DNA of 64,000 bases, from positions 3,844,001 through 3,908,000 of the forward strand of contig JAMSLZ010000001.1 in the NCBI GenBank assembly GCA_026027325.1, read 5' to 3'. The notes under the pieces were generated by a model. The model was not told the DNA's origin and did no database searches. It worked only from the letters and a program-made list of their open reading frames with translations. The position numbers and the translations under genes are program-made. Of the stretch, positions 1-11,015 are shown one piece after another (within the stretch, counting starts at the first letter, position 1; the number at the start of each line of letters is the position of its first letter). Source of the DNA: Actinomucor elegans (taxonomy: Eukaryota; Mucoromycota; Mucoromycetes; Mucorales; Mucoraceae).

Positions 1-1581
1 ATTACTTTAGATCATGCCAAGGAAGGGATATTCTCTGACCTAGAAGTCGCTTCTCAATCAAGTAATGGTCAATCCGTATCCGAGACTATAGATGGTAATT
101 CATACTTGTAACTAGATCGCACTATCACTGAACTAACGATTTATCTCCTATTGGATTTATGATTTGTAGTAATCGAAGAATCAAAGAAAGAGGTGGTGTC
201 TGAAAAAGAAATAGGACTTCCACCTGTCAATCATGAAGACGAGCATGATGGTGGCTACGGTTGGTTTGTGGTATTAGGCGCTTTCCTCGTTCAAGTCACT
301 AGTTTTGGTACATGTACAAGTTGGTATGTGAATAAATCAATAATATATATCAGTTCTAATATGAGTTTTCTTGTAGGGGTAAAGCAGCATTTTTGATTCG
401 TTTCTAGGTCACATCAGAAAAGCTATTATATTAATATTCTCTTATTTATTATAGGTGTAATGCAAGATCATTTTGAGCGAAGCATGTTTCAAAACGTACC
501 CAATGCTGCGTTGAACCTAAGTTTTGTTGGTTCACTCGCCATGATCTGTCTTAATTCGGTCTCTCCCATTGTTCAAATCTGTGTATCGAGGTTTGGTATC
601 AAGCCTGTTTTAATTACTGGTACTATCCTTGTTGCTCTTGGTCTTGAAATGGCTGGTTTCAGTACTCAAATATGGCACCTGTATCTCACTCAAGGTTTTA
701 TTTTTGGTATTGGTGCTTCATGTATCTACGTCGCTATTATGGGTGTGGCTCCTCAATGGTTTACAAAACGCAGAGGTCTTGCTCTCGGTATTATCGCAAG
801 TGGTTCAGGCATTGGTGGAATCATTATACCCTTTATTATGACTCCAATCAATAGCAGTCTCGGTCATGGTTGGACTTATCGTATTCTTGGTTTTGTATGC
901 TTGGCTTGTGATGCAGTTGCCTGTCTTACTGTCAAAGAAAGAAACCCACCTGCTGTCAGAAACAGAAAGAAACTATCTCAGATTATTGATTTCTCTGTCT
1001 TGAAAGATGTAAAGTTTGTCCTTTTTTGTATTGCTTCAAATATCGGTTTATTTGGTTATTTTGTTCCATACTTTTTCTTGCCCTCTTACGCAACCTATCT
1101 TGGCCTATCAGACTCCCACGGCTCTGCTTTGATTGCTGTTAGTTCTGCTTGTAACTTTGTTGGTCGTGTCATTACTGGTTTCATGGCTGATCGTTTTGGT
1201 AAAATCAATACAAATCTGCTGTTTACAATCATCACTTCTATAAGCTGCTTGCTTATTTGGACATTTGCTTTTTCCTACGGCAGCCTTATGGCTTTCGCTA
1301 CCGTATTTGGTCTTACTAGCGGCTCGTATTTTGCCCTTATCTCCCCCATTACTGCATATATTCTCGGTATGGAAAGATTCCCTTCAGGTCTATCTCTTTT
1401 ACTTGTAACAAATGTCATCCCTGTCTTTGGGTCAAACATTGCTAGTGCTATTGAATCCGGTGTAAGCTCTGCTCCTTTCTTTAGTTATAAGATGTTTGCT
1501 GGAGTTGCTTATTTGGTGGCTGCTATTTTCTTGACCATCTTAAAGCTCACTATTAACCGTAATATATTTGCTAAAGTTTAG
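1..1581 (+). CDS. MFS monocarboxylate-type transporter, 5' truncated by window
   Basis: This is a plasma-membrane permease of the MCT/SLC16-like branch of the major facilitator superfamily. The substrate is unknown; family members move monocarboxylates or similar small acids with protons. Visible exons are 1-94, 170 to about 319/323, and 455-1581; the start lies upstream. A hydrophilic N-terminus leads into the MCT signature DGGYGWFVV, then about a dozen hydrophobic helices, with the MFS loop 2-3-like FGIKPVLITG and loop 8-9-like MADRFGK. A short tail ends in FAKV. The intron 95-169 joins cleanly. The next join does not: the best donor (GTATGT at 324) puts exon 3 out of frame, and an in-frame join needs a weaker GTTGGT donor at 320 that deletes the expected W-G before VMQDHF. 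It may therefore carry a small indel. AATAAA at 1602 could serve in 3' processing. Family assignment is firm; integrity is not. Confidence 0.85.
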
Positions 1582-3464
1582 AATATCTTTCTTGTTTCGA
1601 TAATAAAGACTCCATATCTATCATATACTTTTGTTTCAGTGAATAGGACATGGCAAAATGAAGATTTCGAGTAGGATGAACATTGCTTACCTAAAGCATA
1701 AATTGTGGAAAACATTGAACGCTGATCAGTCTAAATGTGTCTCCTTTTTCAAAATGAAAAGGCACGCATGATTACTGAAAGCTACTTTCTGTAGAGGCCC
1801 TAACGGATGTGATGATTTATTTTATGTATTACGATTTATATGTTGAAGCGATATATGGCTAGGGCCGGCTGAGAAATCAATAAATTGTTAGAACTAGCGT
1901 GTAACTTGATATTAATCCCTAAAAAATAAGATATCTCTCAAATATCCGTGAAACAGGTACAATGATACTTTCTAAACATGTGCAGGTAATCAAATATGAC
2001 ATCAAATCGGAATTCCTTGAAAAATCTAAAGAATGATAGACCTTATTGATCTAAAATAGATAAAATATATTTATTTAGCCATATAAAGTGTATTGGTTAT
2101 GTTTCCATTCGACAACGGTTTAAATAGATGTAGTGGCGTGTTTTTAGTACATACTATTTATTTGATGTGGCATTAAACTGAAATCGATCGAGAGATCTAC
2201 AGAATCGGCTCACAGAAACATAGTAAATTTATTAAAGGGTGATGCAAAATCTGATTGTGAAGATTCCAACTAAATCGGGGTTGAGTAATGCTATCTACTA
2301 TATTGATGAAATATAATACTTGTAAACGTATAAAAAAGTACCTACGGGTTCAACTTTTTTATGGCCAAGTCATTCGATTTGAGGCATAAACAGATGTAGT
2401 TCAGTAATTTGACATAAAAAGACAGCAAAAGAAAGTTTATTAAGAAAATTGATAGAAGTAAATAAATGTTTTATAAGAATGAGGTAACATGTTGAATCCT
2501 TAGGTATTTTTTTATACGTTTACAAGTATTATATTTCGTCAATATAGTAGATAGCATTACTCAACCCCGATTTAGTTGGAATCTCTTAATCAGATTTTAC
2601 AATTCAAACATCATTTATAAAATTTTAGTCAAAAAATGGTTGTAGTATATGCAGCAGCTTATTTTTTGAATATGGATCTGTGATAAGATGTGACATTAAA
2701 TCAGGATCTGTTAAAAGATTCTGTGATGTCAAGATTGTCCAATTTCCGAATAAACCATTAGGCCCAATCATTCAAGATTTGTCTTTTCTGTGAGATGCGA
2801 AGACAGCTTTTTTGGGTCATGCTTTATTACTAGTACAGGTTCCTTACAATAAAAAAAATATATTTTATGTCAAACACTCAAACTGTAGTTCCATTTACAT
2901 AAAGGTCCAAAAGATTGCTTTTCATCACAACAACAATAAATTTTAAAAAAATATCGATTGGTCTTTACATCATTCGAAGCATTTTAATATATCCTATATT
3001 ATTCTACAATTCTGCAGTCGTGGCTCGTCAATAAAAAATAGCTATACCTTTATATGACTTTGAATGATATTAAAGATCTTTTATAGATAAGGTTATTAGT
3101 AATTTAATTTTATTTATCTCCATAAACAACCTCTTAAAGAAATGCAACCATGTTGTTGGTAATTGATAAAATATAGATACTACTCAATATTTTACCCTCA
3201 TTAAAGCTTTATAATAATTTATTCTTACTTTTGTGAGCTCATCTGATACGATTACATCTTAATCTAATACATGAACCGTAAGTAATAGAAAAATATCTCG
3301 AGATTAATCAGTTTCACTTCTATCAAAAGTTGTGAAATTTAATCAAAAATAATTCAATATCCTACATTTCTAGCCAATCAAAACATGAAGAGTGTTATTA
3401 TGGGTGTCCTTAGGGTTTTATTATTTACTACTCTTATATTAATTCATATTCTCAATGATATGAA
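1582..3464. other. Intergenic region with foldback element and repeat copies
   Basis: No coding region could be supported in this 1.9-kb AT-rich stretch. It holds a long inverted repeat (2243-2601, listed separately) and two copies of the dispersed AGATGYGACATTAAAC-type repeat, at about 2164-2205 and 2686-2728. Confidence 0.6.
2243..2601. repeat. Foldback/inverted-repeat element, arms about 110 bp
   Basis: The stretch 2243-2354 is nearly the exact reverse complement of 2492-2601, with only a few mismatches or single-base gaps, around a spacer of about 137 bp. The core shared by both arms includes CGGGGTTGAGTAATGCTATC on one strand. No open reading frame lies inside. Long arms, a short non-coding spacer and an intergenic position fit a MITE or foldback transposon. 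Target-site duplications are not clear. A transcribed hairpin feeding small-RNA production is an alternative. Confidence 0.8.
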
Positions 3465-3538
3465 GCTCGTTTAGCTCAGTTGGTTAGAGCGTGGTGCTAA
3501 TAACGCCAAGGTCACAGGTTCGACCCCTGTAATGAGCA
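3465..3538 (+). tRNA. tRNA-Ile (anticodon AAU)
   Basis: This 74-nt sequence folds as a full cloverleaf. The acceptor stem pairs GCTCGTT with AATGAGC, followed by discriminator A. The D arm carries the A box TTAGCTCAGTTGG. The anticodon loop is CTAATAA (anticodon AAT) on a five-pair stem, and the T arm carries the B box GGTTCGACCCC. There is no intron. T runs at 3543-3547 and 3553-3558 are suitable RNA polymerase III terminators. It reads AUU and AUC codons, the latter through A-to-I at position 34. Confidence 0.97.
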
Positions 3539-5104
3539 TTTATTTTTGCACCTTTTTTATAGTTTAAGGTGCATGTAGTTTGCATACAATAGAGGTGTAA
3601 AATGTGTCGTGAGCAGAGATGTATATTTTAGTGTAGATTTATATAAAAGCATAATTAAGAGATAAAAGATGATCTTTATTCATTTAGCGTTCTATTTGAT
3701 ATTTATACTAATTAAAAGGTTACGCACAAATCTGTGTGTACTTGACAAATGGTTGATAAATATTCATTAAATGATTAAGGTTCTTTTACCATTTTTGCTA
3801 CAATATATATGTTCAATTGATTATGCGATTTACATTGTGACAACAAACTGAGAACGTAAAACAGTCTGTGCTTTTGGGTTGATTGTTTCTATTCTAACCG
3901 TACCTTTGCTCTTCTTCTTTTGCTTCAGATATACACTTGTAATAACGAGGAGGATACACACAGTACCTCTATCTCTAATGTTTGTAAACCAAAAAGCAAA
4001 ATTCGTTTTAGCCTTTACTTAATTCTCGCTTTTTGGTTTACAAATATTGGGGGTGGGGGTACTGTATATTGCACTGTTTCAATATCCTGTCTGAATACAT
4101 CCAAAGGAAAAAAGACAAGTGGTTAATTCCATCAAGAACAAGCGTATCATGGTTGCTCAGTGTCTATATAGTAAATAAATTGGAGAAACGATATGCAGAA
4201 TTATCACTCGGTAAATATGCAAAAGAGGTTATATAGAAGTAGTAAAGAAAAGCAGAATTTTGGAATAATATTATATATATATTAGATAGTATCAGCCAAT
4301 TAAGAATACGATTAAGAAGTTATATCAAGAGCAGCCTTAAATAGTAAATTATAACAAACTGTATTTTTATCTTAATTGAAGAGCGCGCTCTTTCCCTATC
4401 AACGATGGATCAAGCAGATGGACCAATACAATAGAGTTTTTAGAATAGTTGAATTTATATAGCTGTTTAATCAGAATATATAGATTGTGTATCATTGCAC
4501 ATACAAATCATGGGCTACATAAAGACCTATAAGAGGGATATGCAGCAAGTAGACTGATCATATTCTGCAGTATTGGCGAACCGTAAAGATTAAACAATAT
4601 CAACACCAGTTTAGTTATCTGCAATCATCAATATAAGAGCGATTCCTTGATCGCTAATTAATAGAGTGAAATAGGCCTTAATAAATGCTAATGTACCATT
4701 ATCTAGCAGCTTATTCTGACCCTTCTGAATAACTTGAATGACAAGATAAATGTGCTTCGCGACGCGCCTGCCATTTAAAAAAAAACGGCGCGTTCATTAA
4801 ATCAAAAAGTGAAGCACTCTGGGCGATGATCAGAAAACGTGCGTTTAAATTAGATGTGATTGGTCCATAGTTGGTGTTCCAGCCAGAAGCTTTTCTCTGT
4901 TGCTGGAAAAAGTTTTTTTTTATCGCTGTGTAATGAGCTTGTCAAAAGGTTTCAAAGGGAAAAAAAAAAAAGACACACGCCAAAAGCCGAAACTCTTTTT
5001 CTCTTTTCTCGAGACCTTCTTTTCCTCTTCTCCAGTAAACTACTTCTAGTAAAAAGCTGAGCAGAGGTTTTGAACAAAAAATAAATAAATTAAAGCATAC
5101 AAGT
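3539..5104. other. Intergenic region upstream of the PPIP5K gene
   Basis: No gene is supported here. The open frames at 3920-4236 lack homology and partly derive from an imperfect hairpin (3962-3997 pairing with 4028-4063). The last few hundred bases should contain the promoter and 5' leader of the inositol kinase gene; CT-rich tracts at 4990-5040 are typical of fungal leaders. Confidence 0.5.
3962..4063. repeat. Imperfect inverted repeat, 36-nt arms
   Basis: The stretch 3981-3997 (TTTGTAAACCAAAAAGC) is exactly reverse-complementary to 4028-4044, and weaker pairing extends the arms to 3962 and 4063, leaving a 30-nt loop. It lies about 420 bp downstream of the tRNA gene in non-coding DNA. It could be a small foldback element or a structured transcript. 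Confidence 0.7.
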
Positions 5105-8100
5105 ATGCCTTCTACCTCGTCAGCACCACCAAGTTTAAATAGAAGCAACTCTACAGAAAAGGCTCAGTGTGAGTTTTTCCAACTCGTTTGAAGCGAAATC
5201 TCGATTAACACTTCGACATTTAGATGTTATTGGTGTTTGTGCCATGGATAAAAAAGCTAGGTCGAAACCTATGCGCTATATATTGGATAGAATGCTTGCA
5301 TACGGGAATTTTGAGGTAGTAATCTTTGGCGACAAGACAATTATTGATGAAGGTATGACAGCTAGAGAATCAGATCAATCAGAGCACACGTATTAACTTT
5401 CAATTAGATGTCGAAAATTGGCCTGGATGTGATTTCTTGCTGTGTTTTTTCTCGGCTGGATTTCCTTTGGAGAAAGCCATTCAATATGTCAAACTTCGCA
5501 AACCATTCACGGTTAATGATGTGTGTATGCAATCGTTGCTATGGGATCGTAGGATCGTTTTGGCCATATTGGATGCTGTAGGTGTACCTACTCCATCTCG
5601 TCTTGTAATATCGCGTGATGGAGGTGCAAAAGTAGATCCAGAAGCTGCACGAGCTTTTCGTGAAATGTCTGGCATGGATATCAGCCGCGTGTTGGGTAGT
5701 TATACGGAAAACACCGAGAACTTTTGTATTTCCGAGGAGGGTGTAGAGATAGATGGTGTTTGTCTGCCCAAGACCTTCCTGGAGAAACCAGTCGACAGTG
5801 AAAACCATAATATCAACATTTATTATGATAAAGAACGTGGTGGAGGTGGAAGACGATTGTTCAGAAAGGTACTATGGTTTTATGTTTAGATATGATCAGT
5901 ATTAATTTCAAATCAAGATTGGTAACAAATCTAGTGAATTTGATCCAAATCTTAATGTACCTGCATCTGAAGGTTCATGGATTTACGAGTCAATGATGCT
6001 GACTGAAAACAGCGAAGATGTAAAAGTTTACACAGTTGGCCCTACCTATGTTCATGCCGAAACTAGAAAGTGAGTTTGCAGTAAACCTTGTTTGATGAGT
6101 AATAACCATCGTTTTCAGATCACCTACTGTGGATGGACTTGTGAAGCGCAACACTGAAGGAAAAGAAATTAGATATGTAACAGAACTCACTGCTGAAGAA
6201 AAAGCCATTGCTGCCAAAGTATCAAAGGCTTTTGGACAGATGATTTGTGGATTCGACTTGTTACGCGTACAAGGGAAATCATATGTTATCGATGTCAATG
6301 GCTGGAGTTTTGTTAAAGGAAACGATCACTATTATGATCAATGCGCTAAATTACTAAGTGAATCCTTTCTTCGATCTGTTCAACGACGACCGTCTACTAC
6401 TGTGCACGATATTCCACCTGAGATCTTGCCTAAAAACTCATGGCGACTCAAAGGTTTCGCTGCAGTGTTCCGACATGGCGATCGTACACCCAAGAACAAG
6501 TACAAGATATCATTAGTTGCTCAGCCCTTTGTTGATTTACTAGAAGGCAGTACTCAGGAAGTCGTTTTCCGTCAAAAACACCAATTACAATTGGTTACAA
6601 ATGCAATCAATCAATGTTTGGAACAGAAGCTTGAAAATCAACAAAAGCTGATGGCACTGAAAGAGATTTTAGAGAAGAAGAGTGAATTGGCTGGTACCAA
6701 AGTTCAAGTTAAGCCTATTTTCGACAAGGGCTCCAATCTACTACGAAAATTGCAAGTCAATGTCAAATGGGGTGGCGAGGTATGCTTATAACAGTGTCTT
6801 TATAATAGTGTTTTCTAATATAGCCTTATAGTTTACACATGCTGGTCTTCATCAATCTCGAGATTTGGGTGAAAACCTTCGAAAGGATATGAAAATTATG
6901 AATAGGCATGTCACTGAAGATATCAAAATTTGGAGTAGTTCTGAAAGACGCGTTCGAGCCACAGGTAACTTATAATATCAATGACTCCTCACCGTCTAAC
7001 AACCAAACCTGTTAGCCGACGTGTTTACTCGATACTTCCTCGGTAGACCTGATTCAATTGACGGTGTCATATCTGAAAGCAAGTATTTGCTTGATGATAG
7101 CAATGCAGCAAAAGAACAAATGGATGTCGTGAAAAAGCAATTGAAGCTCTTACTTCGACCAGGATACGAAATCCCTTCTATATTACTTGCTCAATCCGGC
7201 TGGCCCGAAAAAATGGCTCAACCTCATATCATTCTTCAAGAAGTATCTGCGATTATGGCACGCTTACGAACAGTCATGCGGTTAAACTGGGCAACTAAAG
7301 AAGTAGATCAGATACAACGTCGTTGGTGTTGCTTCGAGTCGCCCAACTTGTTTAAAGAAAGATGGGAAAAGATGTTCAATAATTTTTGTGCCACTGAGCG
7401 AAATGATAGCAGCGATTCAGATTTTAAAAAGGAGGTAAACTGTCCTGATCCCTCCGGTATTCCTGAACTATACGATTCTTTAAAATATGATGCTTTACAC
7501 AATCGCCGTTTCTTGGAAGTTATATTTAGTGATCCGGAAACTTCTTCTGCACCAACTCCAACGGAAGACAGCTATTCTACATCTGAAACCTGCAGCCATC
7601 GATCTGGAGAAGATTACGAACCATGCAATACTGACCTTCGTAATTTATATGCCTATGTTCGAGTATTGTTCAATTTCGTTGCTCCTCAAGAGTATGGTAT
7701 CAGCGAGAAAGAAAAGAAAACAATTGGTATGCTGATTGGCCTACCATTACTAAAAAGTATATTGCGCGACTTGGAAGATTTTAGAGAATCCGACAATCCC
7801 AAAACCAGACTCTATTTTACAAAAGGTACATTGATGAACGAATGCGAGCCATTTGTGGATACTAACATTACGTACTTTTACAAAAGAATCACATGTACAT
7901 GCTCTGTTAAATCTCGTTTATCTATCTGGTCTACCAACCAAATTCCCTCGCTCAGTTTTACCCGAGTTAGATTGTAAGTATAATCTCTGAGCATACGTTC
8001 TGTCAATGGGTTTCTAATCATAAATACAGTTCTCACCCAAATCACTTTCGAACTGTATGAAAGAAACCGACACAATGGCTCCGATAAAGAATATTCGCTT

Positions 8101-8393
8101 CGTATCGCTTTTAGTCCTGGCGCTCATTACGACTCTGTATTGGATTTGCATATGGATGCCGAGCATTGTTTAAAGGTTGCACCCAGAAAGTAAGTTTTTT
8201 TTTATCTCTAAACTGCAAACTTTTTTTTTTTTTATTAAACCTTTTTTTAATTAGGAATTTGATCCCTCATTTGTCTCTGGATGATGTATTGCAGTTTTAC
8301 AAGGTAGCTTACCTTAGCATTCCAGAGTTAGCAACAATAGAAAAGCAAATCGATGAGAGAAAGCTGTATTATGCTCAAGAAGACAATCAGTAG
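5105..8393 (+). CDS. Inositol hexakisphosphate/diphosphoinositol-pentakisphosphate kinase (PPIP5K; Vip1/Asp1 family)
   Basis: This bifunctional enzyme phosphorylates InsP6/InsP7 at position 1 through its ATP-grasp domain and removes that phosphate through a histidine-acid-phosphatase-like domain, acting in the cytosol in phosphate and cytoskeletal signalling. Ten exons join in frame: 5105-5168, 5224-5352, 5408-5868, 5918-6069, 6119-6779, 6832-6964, 7016-7825, 7887-7973, 8030-8189, 8255-8393, giving 931 residues. The kinase half begins with [15 protein letters not shown] and includes [29 protein letters not shown] and [13 protein letters not shown]. The phosphatase half carries RHGDRTPK at residues 387-394, [10 protein letters not shown], and ESHVHALLN near residue 804. 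The start at 5105 gives a very short Ser-rich leader, so the protein is shorter than budding yeast Vip1 at the N-terminus. All signature residues are present and nothing suggests decay. Confidence 0.95.
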
Positions 8394-9536
8394 TAATAAT
8401 CATTCATATTTGACAATTAGTCCTTCACAAACTACTTCCTTTTATAATACAATAATAAAAAGTTACGGGGACATGATAGAAAAATCCTCACCTCCTTTCT
8501 TAAACTGTGAGTGTTGCTTATCACATCGGCTTTATTACGGGTATAACAAGTATAGTTGATCCCAAGGTTTAGCAGGAAGTGGGAATTTGGAGGAGGGGGA
8601 GAGCAATCGCTGGGCAGTAATCACTACAAAGAAGGTATTTGTTTTTCAGAATGAAACGAAGAAAATCTAATTACTATTATTTTAATGAAAGTTTTATTAG
8701 TTGTAACAATTCATTCTGAACATGGAATGTAAATTAGATGTGACATTTGAACAATATCATTGGAGAGAGATAGTCATCAGATCCAATTTACATTCTTCAG
8801 CTGATCTCGACGTTTAATGACATTTTGTATATAAAATAACAGTTAGTCGGCTTAATTACAGCGTATATAGTATATTTAGACAAGTCCTGTAAATTACATG
8901 CCTTTTATATAATTTAGATCAAGAGATCTATGCTGGATCTCTAGATTGAGTCAGGTTTAATATTGCATTTAATATCTAGCACGTGCTCAAACCAAACTGT
9001 TATATTCACAGGAGCTATTATTTAATTGAGCTCTACAATAGCTACAAAAATGGAGCTAACTATCTTCTTTACAATTAACGATCTTGCATGTTAATGATGC
9101 AGAAACATGATATCGCATGTGCATTCCATCAATTTTCAAAATAATATGAGTTGGGTCACGTCTCCCAAGCATGCTAGATGCACTCACAATCGTCCATGAG
9201 GCTAGTTTAGTTCAGTTCATTTTAGTTCACTTGACTGGACGGCTTCGACACTGAATTTAATCCAGTATTCCCGAAAAAATAAAACTTTCATATGATGAAA
9301 ATCCGCAAAATGATACCTTTTTTTTTTTTTTTGGTAAAGTCTATAAAAAACTCAATTATACATCATACAGTATTATACGTTTTAGCTGATCCAAATCAAT
9401 GGCGCCGAATCCACTCATTAATCTCATAACATAATCCTTCTCTATCCTCCCTAGCTGCAATGAACGTATATATTTGTTGCATAACTTTTATTATTGTAAC
9501 AAAAAAGCAAATTTTGAGAAAACAAAATATCTGAAT
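8394..9536. other. Intergenic region with two dispersed-repeat copies
   Basis: No gene is visible. It holds copies of the dispersed repeat at about 8736-8784 (plus) and 8925-8970 (minus). An 11-bp inverted pair GAATGTAAATT/AATTTACATTC flanks the first copy. An 18-base T run lies near 9318. Confidence 0.55.
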
Positions 9537-10273
9537 TTAACGGTTGGCTATAGAGAATAGAATGAGTATACATGTACATTACTTTTAAAACATCAATCCA
9601 CTTACACTTGGCGACACGTTCAAGTTCATCCTTCTTCTTGATACCGTAAGAGTTGGCAGAACCCTTGGCGGCGTTGATCAACTCATCAGCGAGACATTCA
9701 GCAACGGTCTTGACGTTACGGAAGGCAGACTCTCTGGTACCAACGGTCAACAAAGAGATAGCTTGGTTGACACGACGGAGAGGAGAGACATCGACAGCTT
9801 GACGACGGACAGTACCTTGAGAACCGATACGGGTAGAATCTTCACGGGGACCACAGTTGATGATAGCATCAACGAGGATTTGAAGAGGGTTGGCGTCGGT
9901 CAAGAGGTGGACGATCTCGAAAGCGTGTTGAACAATACGAGCAGCCATGAGCTTCTTACCGTTGTTACGGCCAGTCATCATGAGAGCGTTGGTCAAACGT
10001 TCAACAATAGGACACTATTATAATTATATATATATATGAGCCTCTTACAGTCGCGCCATTAGCTCGAGATATAAAACTTACTTGAGCCTTACGGAAACGC
10101 TTGACAGCGAAACGACCGGCAGTGTGGGGCAAGTAGACTTGTTGACGGATTTGGATATAATCTTGGAGAGAAATATCCTTAACCTCAACATCGTCATAAG
10201 ACCACTTGTTGAAAAGCTTGCGGGTGCCATCGGCAGTGGCCAAAACGTCAGCGGGCAAATTCAAAGCAACCAT
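9537..10273 (-). CDS. RPS5: 40S ribosomal protein S5 (uS7)
   Basis: This is a component of the small ribosomal subunit head, contacting 18S rRNA and the E-site tRNA/mRNA path. On the minus strand the exons are 10273-10082, 10014-9606 and 9547-9537, giving 203 residues, close to the usual eukaryotic uS7 length. Recognisable blocks are [66 protein letters not shown] and the C-terminal [14 protein letters not shown]. The last four residues (S-N-R after K) come partly from a terminal exon of only 11 nt, found behind the acceptor CTATAG; without it the frame would run into intron sequence. Its 5' end faces the oxysterol-binding-protein gene, so the two share a 0.74-kb upstream region. Confidence 0.97.
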
Positions 10274-11015
10274 GCTGGACTAATTGAATTGAAATTTCGA
10301 GAAAAATATTGAAATCAACCGAGAATTTGATCCATCCAAAAGTAAAATATGGTTATATAAAGGTTTAAAAGAGATGATTGATCATGAGTACGATATTTTT
10401 GCGTAAGATACTATATGGATTCTTTACCTGTGTCGATAAGAAAGAAGGTTTATAAGCTTACACAGTACAGATACACTTAAAAGGTGTATATCTTGCGAAG
10501 CAGCGCAAACTCCGGCCCGGAGTGCAAAAAGATCGCCGAGCCCCGGGCTCTTTATTCTAACCTAATGGTAAGGCTGGATATATTCAGGCTCAATTCCTCT
10601 CAATCGACTACTTTTTTTTTCAGAGCATATGATGTAACCAAGTATTTGGTCTTATTTAGCATCAAATGTCTCTTTTGCTAAAGGAAACCTGTGATTTCAT
10701 GATTTTTTTCCCTTGTGTTACAAATGGGGTTTGCTACATAGTTTTCTGATCTGCCGAATCCACTTTGAGCAAATCGAGAACGAGAGACGTTAAGTTCCTT
10801 GCTATAAACGATCCTTTTTTTTTTTATTAGGAGGTAAAGAAACATGTCCTTTCAAGCATTTCATCCCTGCTTTTTTGGGGTACAAACAGAGAGAGCTGAT
10901 CCAACATGGCTTTGATGGAAAAAAGCGGCCAATGGAATTTTTTAGGTCTATTTAACCAAGGAATCACGTTTTTTTCTCTTTTCTTCTCTTTCTTTTACTT
11001 TCTCTACTAAAAAAA
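10274..11015. promoter_or_regulatory. Shared RPS5/ORP intergenic promoter region with GC palindromes
   Basis: This 742-bp region separates two divergent start codons and must hold both promoters. In otherwise AT-rich DNA it carries two compact odd-length GC palindromes: 10509-10523 (ACTCCGG-C-CCGGAGT, which contains CGG-N-CCG) and 10538-10550 (GAGCCC-C-GGGCTC). Inverted CGG/CCG half-sites are typical of Zn2Cys6 dimer sites. A CT-rich tract at 10970-11010 leads into the ORP start. Function is inferred, not shown. Confidence 0.5.

Noticed and set aside
629..854. Two overlapping plus-strand frames inside the MFS gene
   Set aside because: They are shadows of the transporter exon in other frames with no independent features.
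3920..4236. Two overlapping short frames after the tRNA gene
   Set aside because: Low-complexity, no conserved motif, and partly produced by the hairpin sequence.
5481..6298. Minus-strand frames in the PPIP5K gene
   Set aside because: Antisense shadows of clearly coding exons.
9386..9605. Alternative acceptors for the last RPS5 exon (9454 and 9385)
   Set aside because: They give unrelated C-terminal tails, while the acceptor at 9548 gives the conserved SNR end.
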